A stretch of DNA of 26,575 nt from Clavulina sp. PMI_390 (taxonomy: Eukaryota; Basidiomycota; Agaricomycetes; Cantharellales; Hydnaceae), in assembly GCA_015039315.1 (NCBI GenBank), contig WIDE01000186.1, positions 6,854-33,428 on the forward strand, read 5' to 3'. Of the stretch, positions 8,937 through 18,707 are shown in pieces. The position numbers were made by a program, and so were the translations under genes. Within the stretch, counting starts at the first letter, position 1. Every line of letters begins with the position of its first letter. The notes under the pieces were generated by a model that was not told the origin of the DNA, did not search any database, and worked only from the letters and a program-made list of their open reading frames with translations.

Positions 8937-11187
8937 ATGGCCATGCATCAAGCCCTTCAGATACCCGAAGTCTTTGCCCAAATTCTCTCCTTCGTTCGCT
9001 TCGATGATCTGACATCGATCGCGCTCATATGCAAGGCATTACTTCCATCAGCTCAAGACGAGATGATCCGCCGCCTAGATCGCCCGAGTTCTCTTGTTCG
9101 GGCCCTTCTCCCGCCTGATCTCATCGAAAATGCCCCCCTTCGCTTGCTCAGTGCTTACTACGCTACGGAGCCAATGGAGGAGTTCTTCCCAGCAAACCTA
9201 TCCGCAGTCATTCCTATCAGATATCACTTTGAATCACGAAACAACGTGAGGGGCATTGCTGCAGCACAGGCTGCTGAGGTTGCAGCCGCGGCCTCTGCAT
9301 CTCCTGCAGCCACCAATAATTCCGTTGCGCCAGCTCAGACCCAAGACGAAGTCGTAGTACATGCGGCTCACTCATCTACTAGAAGAATAGCGTGGTCCAA
9401 TGGCCGACAGTATGTGAAGGCGTGTCAGCTCCCTTATACACTGATAATCTTATTGCTGACAACTCACATCCAAAGATTTGCGCCACGAGCCATCAGAAGA
9501 CGATATAGCGCGCTTCCGAGGAAAGGCGCGCCGATGCCGCTCTCTACGGTACGGCGGCAGTGAACAAAAAGCACTTCTCGTCATCATTGCCCTGGAGCAC
9601 TTTCTTCCCAGTGGGGACTTCTTTCCCAATTTACAGGAAATCATCATCGAGCATCCTGGGAGACCTTATTCCCTCCAAGATGACCATTGTTGCGAAGGGC
9701 TCTCCGCCCCGTTCCCCTTCATCCACAAAGTGAAGACCATTATATTCCACCACGACAACACAGTTCGTCCTTGGCCATATGGGTGGAGATTTCACTCGGA
9801 CTGGGATGATCTCCGCCCTCACCTCGAACAGCTGCATCAACTGTCCTTCACATCTACGCCTTTGAATACTCTAGAGGATCACTGGTCACATCAGCCCGGT
9901 AATGGAAAGACAAATCAAACGTCGCAATGGACAAACCTTGAGGAGCTCATGAATAGATCTGTGGCCCAGACCACCATGGATCGCTCTGCACTATTCCAAC
10001 ACTTGCCTCAACATTATCCCAAGACGGTTTTTGTCAAAAAGTATTTCATGATGTTTCCGCTAGGTTTTCTGAATCTTATCAAAGCCACAAGTTACACCTT
10101 ACGCACCCTCACCCTTCCTTCTGTTCCTGATATGAACACATGGGTGACCTTGAACTCTGTTCCGCTTCTCGAAAGCCTTACTCTCGGCCAAATCGGAGGT
10201 GGCGGTCACCTCTTTGAGGACTGGCGACCTGACCAGTGGCTAGAACCCAGTTCCCTAGCGGGCATGGCGATCATCCCCATCACCCTGCATAGACTTGACT
10301 CTCTCACTGTCTGTGCCCGCCTGATCAATGTTGCTTATCGTGTCCGCTTTCCGAACCTTACGAGGCTCGTAATTGACAATCCAGCGGAAGAATTGGGCGT
10401 TGAAAATATCCCCTTTGTCCTTGAGCATATTGGTGAGCACATGCCAAAGCTACAGCACCTTTCCGTCGATATGGGGAATCCACGGATCCATGATGGGGAC
10501 TACACCACTCCATATCCAATCTTCAGAACACCTGAAGATATGTATACACTACTTTCTAGGGTCCCGCTCCTGGAATACTTTCATATTGGCTGTTCACCTA
10601 AAACATTCGTCCCTGCGCTTAAAAATCCCGATATCCCGATCATCACATTATCGATACCAAATCTTAGTCACTTCTACCTTGACCCTCTTCGATCCCCATT
10701 CTCGAAAATCACTTTGGATGCCCTTATTTCATTCCCTCGATCCATCCCAAAGCTTGTTACCCTCGGCATTGGTCTCGACCTCGAAATGGCCCATTTTGTC
10801 AATGCGAGCGCGAAGTATATGGTGGAGTTGCAAGCTGTATCTCCCAGCAAGGTAAAGAGTCTCAACGTTGGAGCCCCATGGGTGCAAGACTCAGGCGCTT
10901 CTGCGGAGTTCCTGCGAACGATTTTCCCCGATCTACGACAAGTTACGCTACCGAATGAGAAACAATACGAAGTTGAGTCGGTGAGTGAACGTTGCTTCGC
11001 GTGGAACAAAGTTGTGCAGTACGTCGAAGACTCGGGTAAAGGAGCAAAGAGTGTGGAAATTCTTGCAGGAATGACTAGAAAGCTTTCTGTGGGCCAGATC
11101 GCGGATTCTGACGACGATGCAGACTACTATTACGACTCGGGTGCTGACGAGGACGAGGACGTGGAGGAATATTATGAGGATGAATGA
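8937..11187 (+). CDS. F-box protein with leucine-rich-repeat-like region, about 732 aa
   Basis: An F-box-like segment opens the protein (LQIPEVFAQILSFVRFDD then LTSIALICKALLPSA, about residues 7-40). A low-complexity Ala-rich stretch follows (AAQAAEVAAAASASPAAT), then a long region of Leu-spaced repeats typical of fungal F-box/LRR proteins (FRGKARRCRSLRY, FPNLQEIII, MPKLQHLSVDM, VPLLEYFHIG), and an acidic tail (DADYYYDSGADEDEDVEEY). Exons are 8937-9423 and 9476-11187. The 52 nt intron (GTCAGC donor, CTGAC branch, AAG acceptor) is the only join that keeps the frame; a stronger-looking GTATGT donor at 9412 would shift it. F-box proteins recruit substrates to SCF ubiquitin ligases; the substrate here is unknown. 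The second ATG at 8943 may be the start. Confidence 0.83.
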
Positions 11188-12482
11188 GTATCATCATGGA
11201 CTAGAAGGTGAGTACACCCCTTTATCATTGGATGAGTCTGAGACAGCAATACTAATACGGCGTGGACTTGTCTGGATCCTGTGACGCAGCACAAGATAAT
11301 TCTTAGGCTTGCAGTCAACTGTTATGGCCGCTCCGCCTACAATGACATCGATTGGCTAGATCTGTTTGGCGTTGTAAGAGTGGTACGTAGACCCGTCGTA
11401 CCACGATGTGGCGGGAGGCGGAAGTGCAGCTCAAATTCTCGTGGAAACGTGGGGCCTGGGGCCTGCACACAGACAGGGTCATTCTTGTGCTTATTATACA
11501 TGTGGAAATCGCGATACGCATAGTATTTACAACGGAAGGGTTGATTGTTTAACGCGCTCTAAGCCCCTAAATTCGTGCGCTAGGTTGTCATCATGTAAGT
11601 TCTTAAATGATTATTCCAATTTTCAATCCGATAGATGAGAAGGAGGTAACAGAGTGGTTCGTTGCTAATTAGGAACTCGCAGATCCAAGGGTGTCGAAGT
11701 CTATAAAAATTTCCAAATCAAAAGAAGTGGATTATCGCATCTAAAGTTCCTGGTGATGATTAAGAAGGTTGTTGAGCAAGTATGATGAGGGCAAAAGGAG
11801 CCAGAGAAGATGTGGCAAGCCGTGGGAAGGTCACATTATGGCTCAGTTCCCATCCCTAAACATGATCCTGTCTTGGCCGAATAAACATCAGCCGCGACCT
11901 ATTTCGAACGGGTTAGGATGGCTTGCAGGTATTTCGATAACTCCTCGCACTCGGTTTAGCATTCATACGGCAGATTGTTAGCTGACTCGAATGCACAGAG
12001 TTGTATCACATACTGGGTTCAGTGTGGTATACAATGGGATCTATATCGGACATCATGATTCGCGAACCGGGGGCGGGAGAGCAACGCAAACCGAATGGTA
12101 TTAGTGATTTGAGCCGACTCGCGCCCTGAGCTACCCTTCACATACCAAAAAGTGAATCAGCCTAGCAGAATTCAAGCCCAGCATAGTAAATTCGTCAGGA
12201 CATCCCCAACAATAGATCTAACGTGAAAATGGCTCCGACATTGTCTCACCTCCATCCTTCCGTATTGGCGTCGACGTTTAGCCCAACTTAACTAGAAGCG
12301 AGCCTGAGGTTTATGCTTTCTGGATTTCTCTCTATTGTTTCAGTCGATCCAAAGAGACCAAATCTCATGACATGGGGCGATAAATAAGAAAAAGTGGGAT
12401 TTCAACTATCATGGACGCGGGTTGGTAGTGGTGGATGGGTTCGGTACATGTACAATAGATGAGGTTATGTGGTAGGATATGA
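11188..12482. other. No gene seen
   Basis: Short frames on both strands lack recognisable motifs, intron-exon structure or repeats. The right end holds the 3' flank of the small minus-strand gene. Confidence 0.5.
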
Positions 12483-12794
12483 TTACAAAGTATCGATAGA
12501 GATACCGAGCTCGTCCCAGAATTGAGCCATCTCAACGTCGGCGGCCGGGGCAGCTAATTCGCCGAGTATGAGGAAAGACGTGAATAAGTATTCTCCTCCT
12601 GGTAAAGGAAACGTGTTTAGATGAGAAAAAAAAACTTACCAGCTGGAGTCACTTCAACAGGCTTGGAAGAATCACGACCAACGCTGGACCAGCCGTAGTC
12701 GCCGTACTCGGGGCACCTGGATTGAATCAATAGGGTGAGAAAAGAATGAGTGTAGAGAGTAAGCTGTGACGCACATGGAGAGAGTGGAGAACAT
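12483..12794 (-). CDS. Small 3-exon gene, about 70 aa, unrecognised
   Basis: Exons are 12794-12775, 12716-12640 and 12598-12483, with introns of 58 nt (GTGCGT...CCAG) and 41 nt (GTAAGT, CTAAAC branch, ACCAG). They give 213 nt, 70 residues. The protein starts MFSTLSMCPEYGDYGW, continues with SSVGRDSSKPVEVTPAG, then EYLFTSFLILGELAAP and ends DVEMAQFWDELGISIDTL. A second in-frame acceptor (AATTAG, exon 3 from 12553) would give 55 residues and remove the hydrophobic EYLFTSFLIL part. There is one Cys (8) and two Trp (16 and 60). No signal peptide and no CAAX box, so it is not a standard mating pheromone. A good TATA site and a leader without upstream ATG support a real gene. It diverges from the flavin monooxygenase, 510 bases away. 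Function unknown. Confidence 0.62.
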
Positions 12795-12866
12795 CTTGAG
12801 CTGGTAGTGGGACTTGGGAGATGAGGTGTGGAGGGTTGGTGGAGAGTCAGGCTGGTATTTTGCGCA

Positions 12867-12875
12867 CTATTTATG
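12867..12875 (-). promoter_or_regulatory. TATA box candidate of the small gene
   Basis: The minus strand reads CATAAATAG about 75 bases before the ATG at 12794. The leader between them is rich in CT and CCA runs and has no ATG, a pattern of well-expressed fungal genes. Confidence 0.5.
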
Positions 12876-12957
12876 CGTTAGAAATGACAGTCCTACTGGT
12901 AACTGGCCTTAAAGCGATTATCGGCAAGGCACCAACGATAATGCTGCGGTTTTGATC

Positions 12958-13162
12958 GGAAATTCGACTGCGTGCCAAGTCGAAACACATGACTAGAGAA
13001 AGGGGTTTGCGTAGCTCCACTCTTGAATAGTGGCTCGTTCTCCAGAAAACTGGAGCGTACCAGGAACTGCGCGGTGGCCAACAAAGGCACCGGATAAGTT
13101 CTTGCCATATTATACGGAAATCCGACTACGCGAGAGTTGGAACACATGATTGGGGAAAGGGT
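12958..13162 (+). repeat. Pair of imperfect ~47 bp direct repeats in a divergent promoter
   Basis: Copy A (12958-13005) and copy B (13116-13162) both begin GGAAAT-CGACT and share AACACATGA followed by GGAAAGGG or GAAAGGGG. I estimate about 75 percent identity with one indel. They lie between the diverging starts at 12794 and 13305 and may be binding sites for a shared regulator or a local tandem duplication. The rest of this 510-base gap holds no gene. Confidence 0.5.
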
Positions 13163-13304
13163 CCTCCGGACAAGGATCGGGGCCCGAATAGTGTGGCATG
13201 GACCTCCGATCAGAGTGACTCCCGTTTCTGCCCCCGCTCCCCCTTTCCCAACTTGAGGATTGCGATCGGCAAGTGGTCTACCATTCCCTCCTCCGCGGCC
13301 GTCC

Positions 13305-15919
13305 ATGTTACAGACGAGCAAGTGGTGTATTCTAGGAAGCTGGCTCGTCTGCGTCGCGCGAGCTGCTCAAAGCCCACTCTCGCTTCCCGACACAGCCCCA
13401 GGAGCTTCATGCTTCTATCAGTTCCCGACCGAGATAAGGCGGGTTGCCGTTATAGGAGCCGGCCCTCTTGGATTACAGGCTGCTGCTGCGTTGATCAAGC
13501 AGGGCTTTGAGGTGAGAGTGTTCGAGAGGACGCAAGGCTCTGGAGGGAATTGGCAATACAGCGAAGAGACTCCTATTCCAGCTTCCTTCCCGTGAGTCAG
13601 AGTAACAGATATTCCTCAGCGTTGCTGATTGTGCCTAACTGTTGAATGTTCGCAGAACTCGGAGCGAACAGCTCATCAACAGCTCGTATCACCCCGACAT
13701 CCCACCGCACCTTCCGCACCATAGAATATACCGGGATGGAGACGACGGTATCACTAATGCATTCCGACTTCGCGAGCACCATGCACCAAGTGCGATATGG
13801 AACAACTTGATCACGATATCTCCGACTGTGTGTTGACTGAGCTTCCACGCGCACCAAGCATAGCACTAACCATCATCCCCTGCTTTCTTTTCCTGTCGCT
13901 AGATCTCAATGACCCTCCCAGATATTAATCAACCTCCAGGCATGGTGAGCTCTGTTGATCAGTCCGCGGGACCAATTCTGATTTGGGGCGTGACACTGGC
14001 CTCGGTCACACTTACGTCACCCATCAGAAGTGGATCCCAAACCATCGTGCTATCCAGCGATACATCCGACAATATGCCTCTGCTCACGCCCTGAACGCGG
14101 GGGATGAAGAACTATCGCGTGTCCTGTCCTATTCGACGCGCGTCGAGCGTCTTCAAAAGTCTCCGTCACCTTCAAGTGCTGCGAACGTCCCTGCCCCATG
14201 GACCCTCACGCTCCGCAAGATGACAAAAACTGGTCATTCCAGTGACGAAGTGCGCGTAGATTGGTGGACCGAAGAATTTGATGCCGTGGTAATCGCAACC
14301 GGCGAGTGGGACTCGGCATGGATCCCTCCGATTCTTGGAGTGAGCGAGCTGCAAAGTCAGTTCCCAGAACGGGTGTTCCATTCTCGAGACTATCGGCACC
14401 CAGAACCTATGACAGGCAAGGTTCGTCGCATCTAATGAACCTTCGGGCGAAATGTCGTTATACTGAACCACAACTGCGCTCCAGAATGTTCTCCTCATTG
14501 GCGGGATGGCCTCTAGCGTTGGCATGGCTGCCGACCTCGTTCCATTCGCACGATCAATAACGATATCGGTCCATGTGAGTCACTAACTGTCTTCCAGGTC
14601 TACTAGACATCTGACATCCTCGTCGCATTCAAGTCTCCCGATCCCAACAGCACCAAAACGCGATACGCCCGAGATCATCTCCCTGCGAATGTCTCCATCA
14701 TCCCCGAAATAACCCAGTTCTCCGTGCCCACCGGCATGAGAGCTCGCCCGAAGGCAGATATATCGAGTGTTAAAGTCACCTTGGTGAACGGAACAAGCGT
14801 GTCCGGTTATGACTATGTGGGTATTGGCATTGAGTTCTGTCGATGTTGACTCTTCTCTAATCTGATGCTACGCTTTGCATGATTTTACTAGATCATCTTT
14901 GGAACTGGCTACCGTCGATCAAACCCCTTCCTCGTTGACTACCATAACAGGTGTGTGTTTCTCCAACTGATAACCAGTTCTACCGATACCCACATTAATC
15001 TCCTTTGGCTTCTGCTTCCATTTTTCTTCCAGCACGATCCACGGGTATGACGAGCCAGAAACCCGAGTAGCCCCCATTATCACCGATGGCACACACCTTC
15101 GATCGCTGCACTGGACCGGCCACTACATCGATGACCCAACGCTTGCAATCATGGCATGTAAGTTCGCCTTGGTTTGATCCCACCCCCTCTTGCTGAGTTG
15201 CCGATCCCATGTTAGCTCCTGCCTGGACGGTCGCACGCTATCAGGCCATCGGTTTCGCCCGCGTTTGGGCAGGGAAAGCGAAGATACCGAACCAGCTGCG
15301 TATGTGGGCCACCTACCCTGGTCCTAGAAAGGTTATCCAAGCGTTCGAAGATAGTAGGTCTAGCTCTGTTTTCGCATTATGTTGTGGTCACTTATGCATC
15401 CTGAATGCGTCCTTCCCATGTGTACTGTCTCTCTCCGCTGTTTTGTGACCGTTCTGCTTCTTCTCAGCGACAAGATACTTCATGACGTGGCTCAACAATG
15501 AGGCACTCGAGTTGGGAGGGTCGTTCGTCGAGCACTATCCTCAGTGAGTCTTGTTCATTAGTTCTGTCCGTTGGCACAGACGCAGCCTGATGTTATCTCG
15601 TTTCAATGACTCATGAAGTTACTATGAAGAGCAGTTGTGGTATGCTCGCGCAACGAACCCGGGATCACTCCCTTACGACATGAGGCAACGCGTCGAGATT
15701 CCTCGCTCGAAGTGGGCCGTGCGTAACGGCCCAGAGGACTCACCAGCATATATGGAACATTGCGGCGGCGACGAGCCATCCCGCTATCATCTCACTAGAG
15801 ACGGTTCCAACGCTTCTCAAGATCGGCATAAACCACGATTCGATGCACACGAGTTTGAGGCGTTTCGCCGCGCAGCTGAGAGTGGAGATATTGAAATGGA
15901 GTGGGAGATCGATTGGTGA
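13305..15919 (+). CDS. Secretory flavin-containing monooxygenase, 630 aa
   Basis: Enzymes of this family use FAD and NADPH to oxygenate soft nucleophiles or ketones. Eleven exons join in frame: 13305-13591, 13656-13827, 13903-13944, 14028-14420, 14485-14574, 14607-14816, 14892-14950, 15033-15157, 15216-15353, 15468-15543 and 15619-15919. A signal peptide-like start (MLQTSKWCILGSWLVCVARA) precedes RRVAVIGAGPLGLQAA, the FAD site GAGPLG at residues 51-56. Then come GNWQYSEETPIP, an FMO fingerprint-like FHSRDYR, VVIATGEW, a second nucleotide-binding segment NVLLIGGMASSVGMAADL and FGTGYRRSNPFLVDYHNS. The second segment reads GGMASS rather than the textbook GxGxxG. The 32 nt intron at 14575-14606 is abnormally short. 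It shares an upstream region with the small gene and is followed in the same direction by the LodB-like gene. Substrate unknown. Confidence 0.92.
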
Positions 15920-16169
15920 CATGCTATTATATGACATGGCCTGTCGCAGCATGCTTTGCTAGTATTCTAGTTTGTTTCATGTTACTATACACGCCATACG
16001 TAGATACAAGTCCAAGTTTTGATTCAGCGAAGAAAAGTTGCTGTCAAGCAGACTACGTTCATCCACTTTTGGACCACCGGAGTTTCTTACCCGGACACGT
16101 GCTCGCTTCTCACGAAAGACAGGTTCCTCGTCAAACTCGGCCCCAGTTCAACGTTGTGCTTTCGTTCCA

Positions 16170-16176
16170 TATAAAG
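16170..16176 (+). promoter_or_regulatory. TATA box candidate of the LodB-like gene
   Basis: TATAAAG lies 250 bases after the stop of the flavin monooxygenase gene and 158 bases before the ATG at 16334, so the second flavoenzyme has its own promoter. The leader would contain a 53 nt intron (16244-16296, GTGAGT, CTAAC branch, GGCAG). Confidence 0.5.
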
Positions 16177-16183
16177 GGGGATC

Positions 16184-16356
16184 ATGGGCGGGGTCTTTGA
16201 GCGGCGACGGGGCATCATCACCCACATCCTCCTTGCATCTCTTGTGAGTGGTTGTCCATGTTCTCTTGGTGAAAGGTGACTAACATCTCGTGGCAGAACG
16301 CGAGCTTCCTTCAACCCTCGGACATCGTAGTCGATGAGCTCTCCAATACTCCATGA
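16184..16356 (+). promoter_or_regulatory. Upstream ORF spanning a leader intron
   Basis: ATG at 16184 opens a frame whose two parts (16184-16243 and 16297-16356) join across the leader intron into a 39-codon peptide ending in TGA. It ends 20 bases inside the main coding region, in another frame, so ribosomes that translate it would bypass the main ATG at 16334. Translational control is plausible; alternatively transcription begins downstream of it. Confidence 0.4.
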
Positions 16357-17959
16357 TGGTGCGTCATGTCGCGCGATCACTGAAGCATCAGGTCCTGATA
16401 TGATCTCTCAGTTGTCATTGTTGGTGGAGGGCCTGCAGGATGTAGCACCGCAATGTCCCTCTATCAGGCGAACCCATCCGCGTCGTTCTGTCTTGTCGAT
16501 GACGCGAACCCTAACGAGTTCAAGGTGAGCCTCAGCTTTCATATATTACCTACGGGTGTCGCTAATCACACTGTTCACGTTGCAGATAGGAGAATCGCTT
16601 CCCTTCTCCGGAACAAAAGTTCTCGAGCGAATTGACCCAACGATGACAGTTGTCAACTCGCTCCAAGCCTCCGATCCAGTCATCCATCATCCGTGCTCCG
16701 CCAACGCGTCCGCATGGGGCACAACTGAACTCACAACGTTCACTACGACGAAAGAAGAGGAGCTCGCTGCGGGAAGCAAAGGCGTCACGGGAGGTGGATG
16801 GCATCTCAACCGCGCCAAGTTCGATCAGACACTTCGCGAGGCCCTGAAGAAGAACGCTGGGGAGAATGTGGTGCGAAAGGGACGAGTCACTACCGTGAGC
16901 AAGGTTGATGAGGAGAGCGGTGCCTGGTACTGGAAGGTAATGGTGGACGCACGCGATTCGAGCGAGCCTGTCGAGCTTCGTGCCAAGTGGATCATTGATG
17001 CCACTGGGAGGAGTGCCTATGTTGCAACCAAGGTATGAGCTCTCCTGATTTATATTCTCTTCTTTCGTTGGAGCCTAACCTCTTCCTATTCTTCTTCGTT
17101 CTAGATTGGTGCCAAAGTCATATGGCCAGATGCCCTCCTTGCTTTCTATACCACATTCCAATCCTCCACGCTCTCCTCTCCCTCACCTCATCCCGATACG
17201 GACCACCGTACGATTGTCGAGACCACTCCAAATGGATGGTTCTACACTTCCCTTGTTCCCACTCCTGTTTCGAAGCACGGCGACAACGACGACGATCCTT
17301 CAGCAGACGAGTACATTCAAACTCGCACTGTCTGCTATCACACCCTTTCCACACACCCCACCGCCAAGACCGCGCGTCGCCGAGACGGGAGCGGTCTTCT
17401 TGAGTTGATATATGGTGATGAGGGCGATGAGCTCCCGAGTACCCTCCACCTCGCGGAGCTCTTAAAGCAGCATGGGTATGAACTCCCTCCAACACTTCCA
17501 GGCGCAGCGAAGGGCGTCGTGGTAGCAAGTACGACCGCCGGATCGAGTCATCTCTCTCCTCAATGCGATACACGCTCGGCGATACCTGAGGGTGAGGGCC
17601 TCGTCGGCGGGCGGTGGATCGCTGTAGGCGACGCCGCGATGGCATTCGACCCGCTCTCGTCTCAGGGCATGATGACTGCGCTCGAGATGGGTCTTGTCGT
17701 CGGCATGCTAATTGGCAAGAAGCTCGTCCCGTCCACAGCTGATGCTGGGTCCCCTGCAGCACTGGGGATGGATGCGGAGGTTCAGGAGAAGACGCGCGTG
17801 GCGTTTGCGAAGCCTGGTGCGACGGGCTTGGAGCAGGTGTATGCGCGTGCGAGAGCGGTGTATGAGACGAAGGTGAAGAGGAGCTATGAGGCGGGCAAGG
17901 AAGCGTATCCCGGAGAGAGTTTCTGGGAGGGGAAGCGGAGCGTTGCCAGCCACTCCTGA
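16334..17959 (+). CDS. LodB/QhpG-like FAD-dependent oxidoreductase, 479 aa
   Basis: Exons 16334-16358, 16412-16524, 16586-17032 and 17105-17959 join in frame (introns 53, 61 and 72 nt; 1440 nt). The FAD site VVIVGGGPAGCSTA has its GxGxxG at residues 13-18. Further family blocks are IGESLP (47-52), NASAWGTTEL (about 86-95), GGWHLNRAKFD (116-126), IIDATGRSAY, and GDAAMAFDPLSSQGM (370-384). This order, with SAWG, WxL(N/D)RAxFD and FDPLSSQG, fits the LodB/GoxB/QhpG branch of the tryptophan-halogenase-like superfamily. The halogenase WxWxIP motif is absent. Characterised bacterial members hydroxylate a peptide tryptophan during cysteine tryptophylquinone formation in a partner protein. No LodA-like partner is seen here. 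No signal peptide, so probably intracellular. It could instead act on a small molecule. Confidence 0.88.
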
Positions 17960-18134
17960 AGCTATTAGGCTGAACTGACCGATTGACTATCATATGCGCA
18001 TGTACTACTCGTTCGATGCTATGGAATTCTTGTAGGGAGCGATGTTGCCAACGATACAAGTTCTTACACAGCTGGTGTGCCAGGATGAGTTTTAGTTCAA
18101 TTAGGTGGTCATATGGGAACAGAACAGATTGCAT

Positions 18135-18429
18135 CATTAGGGTATTCCAAAATCAGATAAAGCACTCGTAAAGCCGACTGTAAAGCATTCTTGAACTTTT
18201 CGTAAACCATTTTGTCAAATTGTCCCAAACACTCGGTGAAAAGAGAAAGTTTACATTCTGTTGACGCCGTGCTTGACACTTGCGGAGCATCGAGCAGAGC
18301 ATATAAAAACGTCAAAACAACGTCAACTCCGCTGGTTTAGGAAGTGTCTAAGAAATTCTTACAAAATGTTTACGCCAAGGATTACTCTTTGGTTGACGAC
18401 TGCTCTATTCGATTTTGAAGCCCACTAAT
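18135..18429. mobile_element. Degenerate MITE related to the element at 7116
   Basis: The left end (ATTAGGGTATTCCAAAATCA, then GATAAAGCACTCGTAAAG) is matched by the reverse complement of the right end (ATTAGTGGGCTTCAAAATCG, then AATAGAGCAGTCGTCAAC). The left arm also shares ATTAGGG and GTAAAGCATT blocks with the MITE at 7116. The target duplication is not clear. No coding capacity. Confidence 0.5.
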
Positions 18430-18650
18430 CAGAGCAATTCACTGAGCGTCACGCTGGGCTCCCTAGCTTGGATCAAAGAGGACGCCAATCCCCCATGAAA
18501 GTTTCAGCGGTGGCTAAGGATCTACATATTCGCACTTTAACGCCTTAAGAAGTTCAAATTATTGCTGAAAGTCCCCCCCTAGCACCTTACCTTCTTTTCT
18601 GTTGGGATGGGCGATGATGACACCAGTTCAGATCCATAATATCAAATTGA

Positions 18651-18660
18651 ACCACGTGAC
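18651..18660 (+). promoter_or_regulatory. E-box-like site before F-box gene 1
   Basis: ACCACGTGAC lies about 50 bases before the ATG at 18708. Similar CACGTG or CATGTG sites stand at the same position before the other two F-box paralogues, which suggests a shared regulatory element. Confidence 0.4.
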
Positions 18661-18707
18661 AGCGAACTAATCGGCTTTTTCTCCCTAGTCTCAGCCCCTT
18701 GTATCGC

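Noticed and set aside
12483..12794. Mating pheromone precursor
   Set aside because: The product ends in DTL, without the CAAX prenylation motif of basidiomycete pheromones.
12893..13321. A 142-codon minus-strand frame
   Set aside because: It covers the divergent promoter and its direct repeats, has no family motif and overlaps the start of the monooxygenase.
16334..17959. Tryptophan halogenase
   Set aside because: The superfamily fits, but WxWxIP is absent and the motif order matches LodB/GoxB.
17118..18137. A 339-codon frame on the minus strand
   Set aside because: It is antisense to the last exon of the LodB-like gene and its Arg/Ser/Pro-rich product is a shadow of that frame's codon use.
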